From assembly GCF_900538275.1 (NCBI RefSeq), contig NZ_LR130778.1, positions 2,848,001 through 2,912,000 on the forward strand: a DNA stretch of 64,000 bases, given 5' to 3'. The notes beneath the pieces are model-generated. The model was not told the DNA's origin. It ran no database searches and was given only the letters and a program-made list of their open reading frames with translations. A program made the translations under genes and the position numbers. Each line of letters starts with the position of its first letter. Positions within the stretch are counted from its first letter, which is position 1. Source of the stretch: Petrocella atlantisensis (GTDB lineage: Bacteria > Bacillota > Clostridia > Lachnospirales > Vallitaleaceae). Of this stretch, positions 8,467 through 15,469 are shown one piece after another.

Positions 8467-9320
8467 CCGATCAACTTCCTTCCTGTAAACTTAATAAATA
8501 CATCTTCAAGTGTAGCTTCACCACTGTGTATAGTAATAATCCGATCTTGATCCAAAATTTCTTTAAAGTCCTTGTTTTCGCCAAGATTCTTAAGAGGAAA
8601 GTCCGTTTCCATTTCTTGTTGATTGTGCATATACCGTAGCTTCACATAAGCGTTACCATGTTCAACCATTAAGTTGGAAGGTGTATCTATGGCAGAGACA
8701 ACACCATCATTGATAAAAGCAACATGATCACAGAGCTGTTCAGCTACCGTCATATTATGGGTGGTCAGAAAAATGGTTTTGCCTTTGGATTTCATATATA
8801 GAATCTGATCCTTGATGATACGGGCATTCACGGGGTCTAATCCTGAAGTGGGTTCGTCAAAAAACATGAGATCCGGATCGTGCATGATAGACCTAATGAA
8901 ATTAAGGCGCATTTTCATGCCTTTAGAGAAGTTTTCTACCCTTTGGTGCTTATCAGCGAGCAAACCGACCATATCCAGAAGGGAATCAAAATCCTTAGGA
9001 CAGTTTTTATAGTAAGAACCAATAAGCTTAAGGTTTTCAAGTGCGGTCAGTTTTAGATAGAGATTAGGAAAATCAAAAGCAACACCAATCTTCTCAAAAA
9101 TATCTTTTTGCCAGAGCCGACGTTCCTTGCCTAATATCTGAATCTGACCCTCATAACCTGTAAGAAGGCCAATGATTAATCTCTGGGTCGTCGTTTTTCC
9201 TGCGCCACTAGGCCCCAAAAATCCAAAGATTTCGCCTTTTTCAATGTTAAAATCAATACCTTTAATAGCATGTTTGCCTGATTTTGGATAAATATAGTTC
9301 AAATTATCTATATGAATCAT
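8463..9320 (-). CDS. ABC exporter ATP-binding protein
   Basis: 285 residues, soluble. Walker A is GPSGAGKTT (about residues 36-44), the Q-loop region is IGVAFDFPNLY, the signature is the variant NFSKGMKMRLNF, and Walker B is DLMFFDEPTSGLDP, followed by the H-loop TTHNM. The roughly 80-residue C-terminal extension with LEDVFIKFTGR is usual for drug-export ATPases of the CcmA/NatA type. It leads a three-gene operon with the two ABC-2 permeases. It starts at ATG 9320 with an AAGGAGG site and has a consensus-like promoter at 9390-9418. The transported compound cannot be read from the sequence. No dedicated regulator gene lies next to it. Confidence 0.88.
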   Translation of the reverse strand: MIHIDNLNYIYPKSGKHAIKGIDFNIEKGEIFGFLGPSGAGKTTTQRLIIGLLTGYEGQIQILGKERRLWQKDIFEKIGVAFDFPNLYLKLTALENLKLIGSYYKNCPKDFDSLLDMVGLLADKHQRVENFSKGMKMRLNFIRSIMHDPDLMFFDEPTSGLDPVNARIIKDQILYMKSKGKTIFLTTHNMTVAEQLCDHVAFINDGVVSAIDTPSNLMVEHGNAYVKLRYMHNQQEMETDFPLKNLGENKDFKEILDQDRIITIHSGEATLEDVFIKFTGRKLIG

Positions 9321-9351
9321 TGAAGCCTCCTTGGTTTACATAATGATAAAT

Positions 9352-9363
9352 ATTTAGCTAAAT
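9352..9363. promoter_or_regulatory. 12-bp palindrome in the ABC exporter leader
   Basis: ATTTAGCTAAAT is a perfect palindrome lying downstream of the predicted -10 box of the minus-strand promoter and upstream of the ATPase start. The position suits a repressor site, but no cognate regulator is evident. Confidence 0.35.
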
Positions 9364-9389
9364 GAGATAAAAGTTAAAGCTTACATAAA

Positions 9390-9418
9390 ATAATAGCATT
9401 ATTGTCGTTGCGGGTCAA
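9390..9418 (-). promoter_or_regulatory. Promoter of the minus-strand ABC exporter operon
   Basis: On the minus strand, TTGACC, a 17-base spacer and TATTAT with a TGC extended -10 lie about 70 bases before the ATPase start codon. Confidence 0.65.
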
Positions 9419-9480
9419 TTGTTACTACAAGATCCCGCTAGTTAAGGGGATAATGAGGCATTAGTACTAGGGGCATAGGA

Positions 9481-9509
9481 TTGACAATGGGGGATAAGGT
9501 AGTCATAAT
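9481..9509 (+). promoter_or_regulatory. Promoter of the CAP-domain protein gene
   Basis: TTGACA, a 17-base spacer and CATAAT lie about 50 bases before the start codon of the gene at 9558. Confidence 0.7.
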
Positions 9510-9557
9510 GTAGGGTGTGACCCATCTATATAAGCCCACGACTAAGGAGTTATTCGA

Positions 9558-10457
9558 ATGAAAAAAACAATCGTGACCGGTTTGACAGTTCTGAGTATGA
9601 TCTTAACGATGATGATACCCATTCATGCAAGCCAGTCGATATATACAGTATCAACAACAGCCAATATAGTTGTTGACAATAAAACAATTTCACCCAGAGC
9701 CTATAACATCCAAGGTAACAACTACTTTATGCTTAGAGACATAGCACACTATGTCAATGACAGTCAAAAAGCCTTTGATGTGACATGGAATCCGGATACT
9801 GCGACCATAATCATTGAAACGGGTAAACCCTATTTAGATGGCTATGTCAGCAAATCATCAGAAGATGAAAGTGCGGTTAATGATGTGCGCATCAGTAAAG
9901 CCAAAATTTTAAAAAACGGTGTTCCATTATCTATGACAGGTTATGTTATTAATGGTAATACATACTATAAACTTAGAGATATGGGTACTGCATTTGGATT
10001 TAATGTATTCTGGGACGGCGCTAAGAACAAAGTCGTAATTGATACGGAAGGTACCGTCGAGACCGTCATAAAAAACCAAGAACTCTCCTATGAAGTCCTT
10101 CGACTGATTAATATAGAAAGAGAAAAAGCAGGGTTACATAAGTTGGTTATGGATGCCAAGTTGGAAAAAGCAGCTTATTTCAAATCCAACGATATGCTGA
10201 TTAATGATTATTTTGAACATGTTTCACCGGTCCATGGTGGCATGGTAGATATCGTAGCCATGCATGGTGTACCTTACCGTTACTTGGCAGAGAACATCGC
10301 TTCAGGTCATACAACAGCAAAAAAAGTAGTAGATGGATGGATGGCATCACCAGGCCATAGAAAAAACATCTTAAGTCCAAATCTTAACAAAATAGGTATC
10401 GGTGTTGTAGCGCGAACCGAGTATGGTTATTTGTGGACACAACTATTTACGGATTAA
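9558..10457 (+). CDS. Secreted protein with copper-amine-oxidase-N-like stalk and CAP/SCP domain
   Basis: 299 residues. A signal peptide (MKKTIVTGLTVLSMILTMM..., cleavage probably after IHA-S near residue 25) is followed by a stalk domain of the copper amine oxidase N type, about residues 30-165, with YFMLRDIAHYVN and YYKLRDMGTAFGFNVFWD as paired repeats. Residues about 175-299 form a CAP (SCP/PR-1) domain: LINIEREKAGLHKL, NDYFEHVSPVHG, YLAENIASGHTTAKKVVDGWMASPGHRKNIL split into its usual segments, and the closing YLWTQLF. The CAP cavity histidines and glutamate are present. Such proteins are exported and often attached to or released at the cell surface. Their activity is uncertain. A good promoter and a terminator flank it. 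Confidence 0.88.
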   Translation: MKKTIVTGLTVLSMILTMMIPIHASQSIYTVSTTANIVVDNKTISPRAYNIQGNNYFMLRDIAHYVNDSQKAFDVTWNPDTATIIIETGKPYLDGYVSKSSEDESAVNDVRISKAKILKNGVPLSMTGYVINGNTYYKLRDMGTAFGFNVFWDGAKNKVVIDTEGTVETVIKNQELSYEVLRLINIEREKAGLHKLVMDAKLEKAAYFKSNDMLINDYFEHVSPVHGGMVDIVAMHGVPYRYLAENIASGHTTAKKVVDGWMASPGHRKNILSPNLNKIGIGVVARTEYGYLWTQLFTD

Positions 10458-10550
10458 AAGATACCTTCTTTGTTTAATTCTGAGTAACAGCTATATTAAT
10501 AAAGGCTCTTTGTCAAATCTTGGGGTAATCCCTATATTAATGAGTAAACC

Positions 10551-10587
10551 AAGTCTCTAAGTGAAAAAAGCTTAGGGACTTTTTTTA
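10551..10587 (+). terminator. Terminator after the CAP protein gene
   Basis: AAGTCTCTAAG and CTTAGGGACTT pair and a run of seven T follows. Confidence 0.8.
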
Positions 10588-11145
10588 GATGATGAAATTA
10601 GATTTTATTACGCCCTGATATAAGCTGGGGATAGAATGAATGGGGTTTTAATGGTGGGTCCCATGAAAACCCTTCCACAGTGCATATGACTACGGCCTCC
10701 GGTTGGTGCGTCCTGCACCAAAAGTCGGCGGACAGCTCCTGCTGTCTTGCAAATTTCATAAGAAAGTTTTCATTTTAGCATCTTGTCTTGAAGACTGACA
10801 AGTGCATGAGGTTACTTTCTTATGATAGCATTTAGTTAAATAATAAAAAAATACAGTTATGATATAATATACAATAGCTTTACAATGTTGATTCAATGTT
10901 TTAATCCTATATATTTTGTAGGTGAAAAAACAAATGCTTAGAAAGTTTCGTTAAAATGATAAAAAAGAGGGTATATATAAAGAGTATAAGGATGATGGAT
11001 TTTCGTGGATTTGAAGATACTGGTAAAATACCAATAATAAATTGGTGCTGAGGTACTGAAAGAACATACTCTTGAAAATTCAATAATACTTAATTGGCAA
11101 AAAAACTCACTTTGTGTCTGTGTATTTTTTGCAGTTAATTAGCCG
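10588..11145. other. Gene-free stretch with nested hairpins
   Basis: No credible reading frame is present. The stretch contains a GC-richer island at 10692-10750 with short hairpins (TTGGTGC/GCACCAA at 10703-10721 and GACAGC/GCTGTC at 10731-10746). A larger nested inverted repeat follows at 10756-10825. The rest is AT-rich and looks like decayed sequence. From 11146 a broken stalk-domain gene becomes readable. Confidence 0.6.
10756..10825. repeat. Nested inverted repeat
   Basis: The outer arms TCATAAGAAAG (10756-10766) and CTTTCTTATGA (10815-10825) are perfect 11-bp complements. Inside them CTTGTC and GACAAG also pair. The structure is larger than a terminator and has no T-tract. Confidence 0.6.
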
Positions 11146-11335
11146 TTGGTTGTACTTAGTTCCATAGGTACAAATGTAGACACAACAGTAAAGCCAATTC
11201 AGGTTAGAATAGATGGTGAACCTGTGACTCTTTATAGATGCACAGCCATTTATTGACAGTAACAATAGGACGATGGTGCCTATGAGAGCTAGGGTTATGA
11301 ACCTGTAATTCCGGTAGTATCAGTTGGTCTTGAAG
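11146..11335 (+). pseudogene. Fragment of a copper-amine-oxidase-N-like stalk protein, frameshifted
   Basis: In one frame 11146-11238 reads LVVLSSIGTNVDTTVKPIQV then RIDGEPV. The frame then shifts and continues DAQPFIDSNNRTMVPMRA, ending near 11300. Signature phrases of the form PDAQPFID and NRTMVPLRA belong to the stalk domain found in many clostridial cell-surface proteins. No start codon, signal peptide or complete domain remains. It is a decayed remnant and is of a different subtype from the stalk in the CAP protein upstream. Confidence 0.65.
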
Positions 11336-11399
11336 AAAAACCAAACCAATTCTTTACATGTTTTATGATAATGTTAAATGTTTAATTTGGAGGGGAATA

Positions 11400-12323
11400 A
11401 TGCATGAGGGGATAATAATTAACTACTTAAGGCGTCAGAAGAATATTTCTCAAAAAAAGTTAGCACATGAAATATGTACTATTAGACATTTGAGAAATAT
11501 TGAAAAGGGGTACAGTTCGCCAACCTATGATATTATTTGCAAGATTTCACAGAGGTTAGGTGGTGATATTCATTTACTAATCAATAATGATATTCAAAAA
11601 TATGGATTAGAGTTGTTTGAGAGAATAAGAGAAATTGAAAACCTTTTGATTCAATGGGATTATCAATCTCTCGAAAAGAAGGTAGACAGTCTTTTACATG
11701 ATAATATAATTCATTTGTCATCATCAATATTAAAGAAATTGCGTTATTACAAAGGTGTTTGCATCTATGAAAATAGTAAAGATTATAATTCTGCAAAGTA
11801 CATATTTCTTGATGCACTTGGTTGCAATTCTATAGAAGATGTTATTAAACATTTGGCTTCAACATTCTGTGATGAACTAGATATAAACATCTGTAACGCT
11901 ACTGCTGTAAATGAGGCATATAGTGGGAATAAGGATATAGCATTTGAAATATTTAAGAGTATTCAATCTAACATACTATTACATAATTTACTGGATAATG
12001 AAAATCGTGTAAAACTTCAATATAATCTGGTAAGGTTATCTTATGACTTGGAATTATATGAAGAAACTATTAAATATGCCCTATCAAATATTCTCCTTTG
12101 CAAAGATTGTTATATTGTTAAGTTTTTAGCAGGAACATACATGTATTTGGCAAATGCAGAGAAAAAGTTAGGAAACCATTCTTATTACAAGGTATACTAT
12201 AAGAAATTTATGTATTTATCATTTTTATTTGATGATAATATGAGAATGAAATCCGCAATAGATAAGGTGATGAATGAGAACGAGATAGACTTCGACTATG
12301 ATATTGAAAAAGGGGAAGTATAA
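11400..12323 (+). CDS. XRE-TPR transcriptional regulator, PlcR/RRNPP-like
   Basis: 307 residues from the ATG at 11400, which has GGAGGGG five bases upstream; an in-frame ATG at 11358 has no such site. Residues about 6-60 form an XRE-type helix-turn-helix (YLRRQKNISQKKLAHEICTI, IEKGYSSPTYDIICKISQRL). The remaining 245 residues are all-helical, with TPR-like segments such as YYKGVCIYENSKDYNSAKYI and YNLVRLSYDLELYEETIKYA. Length and layout match RRNPP peptide-pheromone receptors such as PlcR. Codon use is more AT-rich than in neighbouring housekeeping genes, which suits an accessory region. A decaying IS3-family element directly downstream separates it from a small secreted peptide gene (14058-14201) whose C-terminus resembles PapR. 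The receptor role is inferred; the architecture is seen. Confidence 0.75.
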   Translation: MHEGIIINYLRRQKNISQKKLAHEICTIRHLRNIEKGYSSPTYDIICKISQRLGGDIHLLINNDIQKYGLELFERIREIENLLIQWDYQSLEKKVDSLLHDNIIHLSSSILKKLRYYKGVCIYENSKDYNSAKYIFLDALGCNSIEDVIKHLASTFCDELDINICNATAVNEAYSGNKDIAFEIFKSIQSNILLHNLLDNENRVKLQYNLVRLSYDLELYEETIKYALSNILLCKDCYIVKFLAGTYMYLANAEKKLGNHSYYKVYYKKFMYLSFLFDDNMRMKSAIDKVMNENEIDFDYDIEKGEV

Positions 12324-12456
12324 TTCTCTTACATATTTCTTTAACTAATTATACAATTGTCTCAGAAGGAGGGAATTGTATACCCTCTGTTAAACGGAAG
12401 TTGTCACTAACCCTCAAATAGAGTATGATAAATACTCGAAGAAGAGGAGAACAACG

Positions 12457-12950
12457 ATGAGTTATAACAAGTACAGTAAGGAACAAAAAGAAAAGATACT
12501 ATCTAGAATACTTAGTGGTGAAGAGTCGATTAGTGATATTCATAAAGAAACAGGAATCAATGCAAACACGTTATATAGATGGCGTGATGAGGTCAAAAGA
12601 ACAGGTTTATCATCAACAACAAAGTATAAAAAAGCAGAAAATTGGAGTACCCAAGATAAATTTCTAGTTGTTTTAGAAACAGCAAACTTAAGTGAAATCG
12701 AGTTCTCAGAGTACTGTAGAAAAAAAGGGATCTACCCAGAACAAGTAAAAGAATGGAAAGATGCTTGCATGCAGGCTAACGGTGGAACATCAGAGAGAAC
12801 AAGTAAAGTCAATCAAGAGCTAAGAAAAGAAAAAAAAAGAAAAGTTACAAAAAGAGCTGGATCGTAAGGAAAAAGCGCAGAAGCGGCAGCATTATTGGTA
12901 CTTGGAAAAAGGCCAATGCGATATGGGGAACGGACAACGAGGAAGACTAA
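12457..12950 (+). pseudogene. IS3-family transposase orfA, frameshifted
   Basis: The continuous frame 12457-12867 gives 136 residues with a helix-turn-helix (SISDIHKETGINANTLYRWR) and then diverges. Homology to the family continues in other frames: LQKELDRKEKA, then AEAAALLVLGK, then ANAIWGTDNEED and a stop at 12948-12950. Restoring this needs three single-base changes: one A fewer in the nine-A run at 12830-12838, one extra G near 12877, and one extra A near 12906-12910. With those repairs orfA ends in the frame that puts orfB at -1, the normal IS3 arrangement. Either the element is decaying or the homopolymers carry sequence errors. Confidence 0.7.
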
Positions 12951-14008
12951 TTAGTGCCCAAGATCGTAAACAAGCTGTAGAGCTAATTAGTGAAGCTGTA
13001 GAAAATGGAGCAAGATTATATAAAGCTTGTGAAATTATAAAAATTCATACAAGAACGTTCGATCGCTGGAAAGACAGTGATTATATAGATAAAAGAAAAA
13101 CCTGTGAGAGACCAGAACCTAAGAATAAAATCAGCAAAGAAGAAGAACAAGAGATACTAAGAGTATGTAATACTGAAGAGTTTAGTAGTTTAGCCCCGAG
13201 CCAAATAGTACCGATATTAGCGGATCGAGGAATATATTTAGCGTCAGAAACAACAATATATAATATCCTTAAAAATCATAAAGAGTTAGTGCATAGAGGA
13301 AGATCAAGAGCCCCAATTAAGAGGCCAATGGAAACCCATAAAGCATCAAAAGCCTGTGACGTATGGACGTGGGATATAACGTATTTAAAAGGACCAATTA
13401 AAGGACAACACTATTATTTATATATGATTTTGGATATGTACAGCCGTAAAATAGTTGGCTGGGAAGTGTGGGAAGAAGAGTCTGCTCTTCATGCAAGTGA
13501 TCTAATCAAAAGAGCATATATGGATGAAAAAATCATGCTGAATGATAAACCATTAGTTTTACATTCAGATAATGGAAGTCCTATGAAAGGTGCAACAATG
13601 CTTGAAACCTTGTATAACTTAGGCATTGTACCATCCAGAAGTAGACCAAGAGTAAGTAATGATAATCCATATTCAGAAAGTTTATTTAAGACATTAAAAT
13701 ATAGACCTAATTATCAACCAAGAGGATTTAATAGTGTGAATGAATCAAGGTTATGGGTCAGACAATTCGTGAACTGGTATAACAACGAACATAAGCACAG
13801 CGGATTATGCTTTATAAGCCCAAATGAAAGGCACACGGGGCAAGATAAAGCAATATTAGAAGCAAGAACGAAAGTATATCAAGAAGCTAAATCAAAGCAT
13901 CCAGAACGATGGCCAGGAGCAATGCGTAACTGGAGTATAGAAGATGAAGTTTGGTTAAATCCAGTTAAAAAAGAAGAGAAAAAAGAACAAGATGTGAAAG
14001 CATCTTAA
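12902..14008 (+). CDS. IS3-family transposase orfB (DDE integrase core)
   Basis: 368 residues as the open frame from TTG 12902. Family homology starts at ISAQDRKQAVELI near 12950, where an ATT start overlapping the repaired orfA stop is possible, as in IS911-type elements. An N-terminal HTH_21-like region (APSQIVPILADRGIYLASE) is followed by the rve integrase core. The catalytic triad is visible in WTWDITYLKG (first Asp), LHSDNGSPM (second Asp) and NPYSESLFKT (Glu). The C-terminal motif RWPGAMRNWS is typical of this IS3 subgroup. OrfB itself is intact, but production of the OrfAB fusion transposase would be blocked by the orfA lesions. Confidence 0.85.
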   Translation: MEKGQCDMGNGQRGRLISAQDRKQAVELISEAVENGARLYKACEIIKIHTRTFDRWKDSDYIDKRKTCERPEPKNKISKEEEQEILRVCNTEEFSSLAPSQIVPILADRGIYLASETTIYNILKNHKELVHRGRSRAPIKRPMETHKASKACDVWTWDITYLKGPIKGQHYYLYMILDMYSRKIVGWEVWEEESALHASDLIKRAYMDEKIMLNDKPLVLHSDNGSPMKGATMLETLYNLGIVPSRSRPRVSNDNPYSESLFKTLKYRPNYQPRGFNSVNESRLWVRQFVNWYNNEHKHSGLCFISPNERHTGQDKAILEARTKVYQEAKSKHPERWPGAMRNWSIEDEVWLNPVKKEEKKEQDVKAS

Positions 14009-14057
14009 GAAACTATAAACATGGGTAACGTGACAACATGTCAAAAAATTTCCGTAT

Positions 14058-14201
14058 ATGAGGGTGTTAGTGTGTATTATTGCTTGTTTAACATTGCTAT
14101 CTAATGTAACAAATTTGTCGTCTGTTATTCAGAATGACAAGACACAAATTAAAGAAGATGTAACTATTTCAATTATGACTGAATTACCTTATGGTTGGTA
14201 A
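14058..14201 (+). CDS. Small secreted peptide, PapR-like pheromone precursor candidate
   Basis: A 47-residue reading frame not reported by ordinary gene length filters. Residues 3-24 are a hydrophobic export signal (VLVCIIACLTLLSNV...), followed by a charged middle (QNDKTQIKED) and the C-terminus TELPYGW. PapR, the PlcR pheromone precursor, is 48 residues, has an export signal and ends in the active peptide LPFEF, so size, layout and the LP-aromatic end agree. The ATG lacks a ribosome binding site. The frame is open further upstream (KKFPY) to the edge of the insertion sequence, which suggests that the insertion removed the native start. A weaker alternative is the GTG at 14070 behind GAGGG. 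Function is inferred from context. Confidence 0.6.
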   Translation: MRVLVCIIACLTLLSNVTNLSSVIQNDKTQIKEDVTISIMTELPYGW

Positions 14202-14220
14202 TATGTGAAGGGGAAGTATA

Positions 14221-14751
14221 ATGAGAAAAATTTTAAGTTTAGGATTATGTTTTGTACTATTATTATCATTATCTGTGAATATTTCTGCAAAAGAAAACAG
14301 CTCAAAGAAACATAAAGAAATAGAAAACCAAATTACTTTTTCAACTACTAATAATGAAAAAGTGCAAAAGTATGAAGGAATTGACAAAGAAGGTAATGAG
14401 TTTACTGTCACTCTAGAAGAAGTTTCAAAGGAAGTAAAAAATGAAAGCCCCTTAGGAGTTCTCTCTGTTATGTCAGCATCTTCAACAAGAACATGGAAAG
14501 TTAAATACACTGGTATTATTGTAAATATGAGTTTCTATATGGATGTATCTAATAATGCAGTTGTTAATGTCTACGATGAAAGAGTTCTTTGCTTTGGAAG
14601 TAGCAGTTCTGGTACAGAACTTAAGAAAACGAGTACTTATGGAAGGCTAAGTACGACTGTAACATCATGGTATGATGTAATTTCTGCTTTTGTATGGATT
14701 AAAGGAACTGTAACTGGGTTAGACAATAAAATTACTTTAACATTTAGTTGA
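14221..14751 (+). CDS. Secreted protein of unknown function (DUF5626-like)
   Basis: 176 residues. A signal peptide (residues 1-23, cut probably after NISA) precedes a hydrophilic segment with EGIDKEGNEFTVTLEEV and a C-terminal beta-rich domain of about 85 residues (TWKVKYTGIIVNMSFYMDV ... KGTVTGLDNKITLTFS). The layout resembles DUF5626 proteins of Firmicutes, but I give that name only tentatively. It starts 19 bases after the pheromone-like gene with an AAGGGGAAG site and is followed after 16 bases by a 30-residue membrane peptide. The three may form one transcript. It could be a target of the upstream regulator, as secreted proteins are for PlcR. Confidence 0.6.
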   Translation: MRKILSLGLCFVLLLSLSVNISAKENSSKKHKEIENQITFSTTNNEKVQKYEGIDKEGNEFTVTLEEVSKEVKNESPLGVLSVMSASSTRTWKVKYTGIIVNMSFYMDVSNNAVVNVYDERVLCFGSSSSGTELKKTSTYGRLSTTVTSWYDVISAFVWIKGTVTGLDNKITLTFS

Positions 14752-14767
14752 TTTGAGGTGTTTATTA

Positions 14768-14860
14768 ATGATCGAGATTTTCATTGTCATTACTAGTATA
14801 GTTTGTATAATGACATTCGTAGGAATCATAGTAATACTAAGAAAAATATCAAAGCGATAG
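14768..14860 (+). CDS. 30-residue single-pass membrane peptide
   Basis: A short frame with a GAGGTG ribosome binding site seven to eight bases before its ATG, 16 bases after the secreted protein gene. The product is almost entirely one membrane helix (IFIVITSIVCIMTFVGIIVI) and ends in the basic tail LRKISKR, so the C-terminus should stay inside the cell. I do not recognise it. Small hydrophobic peptides of this type include toxins of type I systems and small regulators of membrane proteins. The good ribosome binding site is the main reason to believe it is translated. Confidence 0.5.
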   Translation: MIEIFIVITSIVCIMTFVGIIVILRKISKR

Positions 14861-14907
14861 TTGTTGAAAAAGAGTCTAGTTGTATTAGACTTCAGGCTGT
14901 AGACATA

Positions 14908-14950
14908 GTAGTAACCAAAGATGAAAATCCTGAGGTTGCTACTTTTTTTA
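14908..14950 (+). terminator. Terminator after the peptide/secreted protein operon
   Basis: GTAGTAACC and GGTTGCTAC pair around a loop and seven T follow. It is closely related to the terminator at 44700-44742. Confidence 0.8.
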
Positions 14951-15020
14951 CTTCCATATCAGTATACAGTTAATTTATTAATTAACCATATGTTATTTAA
15001 AATCTATAACTTCAAGCAGA

Positions 15021-15054
15021 AAAATAGAGACACCATATATGGTGTCTCTATTTT
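15021..15054. terminator. Perfect 34-bp palindromic bidirectional terminator
   Basis: AAAATAGAGACACCATA is followed directly by its exact reverse complement. The T-tract on both strands makes it suitable as a terminator for both directions, including the minus-strand tRNA-Leu transcript. Confidence 0.75.
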
Positions 15055-15071
15055 AGTACATCGACAAGTAC

Positions 15072-15148
15072 TTGTAGTGCAGTCAAGGGGACTTCCGCCG
15101 AAAAAGATCCACAGGATCTTCTGCTATCAGGCCACGTTCAAGTCCCCC
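15072..15148. repeat. Duplicated 3' end of tRNA-Leu (attachment-site-like scar)
   Basis: The 23 bases at 15072-15094 (TTGTAGTGCAGTCAAGG, then GGACTT) are identical to 15189-15211, which is the 3' end of tRNA-Leu plus flank. At 15138-15148 the T-arm segment TTCAAGTCCCC recurs in the opposite orientation, so 15085-15148 can also fold. Between them lies the small stem AAGATC/GATCTT. A duplicated tRNA 3' end is the usual mark of site-specific integration. Confidence 0.6.
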
Positions 15149-15194
15149 ATAAAAGCTAAAAAAACATCTACCTAAAGGTAAATGCTTTTTGTAG

Positions 15195-15279
15195 TGCAGT
15201 CAAGGGGACTTGAACCCCTACCCAAATAATATGGACTAGATCCTTAGTCTAGCGCGTATGCCAATTCCGCCACAACTGC
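15195..15279 (-). tRNA. tRNA-Leu (anticodon AAG)
   Basis: Read on the minus strand: acceptor GCAGTTG pairs with TGACTGC with two G-U pairs. The D-arm contains GGCGGAATTGGCA. The anticodon arm is CTAGA-CTAAGGA-TCTAG giving anticodon AAG (reads CUU). A long class II variable arm and the T-arm GGGGTTCAAGTCCCC follow. CCA is not encoded. The gene is 85 nt, normal for Leu. Confidence 0.88.
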
Positions 15280-15371
15280 ATGAATCATGTTTGATTCGCG
15301 AAGTTTATTCTATCATATGTTAGAAGATAGTGTCAATAGATTTTGAGCAGGTGGACGATAAAAATAATTTA

Positions 15372-15400
15372 TTGGTTCTTAGTGTATCCTGTGGTATAAT
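15372..15400 (+). promoter_or_regulatory. Promoter of the ABC exporter gene at 15470
   Basis: TTGGTT, a 17-base spacer and a perfect TATAAT lie 70 bases before the start codon. Confidence 0.65.
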
Positions 15401-15469
15401 GTTTTGGTTCATATCATGTTACATTATGGAAGTTTAAATGATAGAAATGATTTTATAAAGGAGGCACGT

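Larger units (their letters stand above)
12402..14035 (+). mobile_element. IS3-family insertion sequence, apparently decaying
   Basis: Terminal inverted repeats TGTCACTAACCC at 12402 and GGGTAACGTGACA ending at 14035 enclose an orfA/orfB pair. I see no target-site duplication at the ends, which suggests later rearrangement or an older insertion. The orfA C-terminus contains several one-base frameshifts, described under that gene. The element sits between the PlcR-like regulator and its probable peptide gene. Confidence 0.8.

Noticed and set aside
12324-12401. Second pheromone-like peptide between the regulator and the IS
   Set aside because: The AAGGAGGG in this gap is part of a hairpin and no frame of more than a few codons follows it.
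12902-12949. TTG start of the IS orfB at 12902
   Set aside because: The translated segment before ISAQDRKQ is not family-like but is the frameshifted end of orfA, so the true orfB begins near 12950 or only by frameshift from orfA.
14921-15175. Open frame of 84 codons between the terminator and tRNA-Leu
   Set aside because: It runs through two terminators and the tRNA-end duplication, has no ribosome binding site, and its translation is typical of spurious frames over tRNA sequence.
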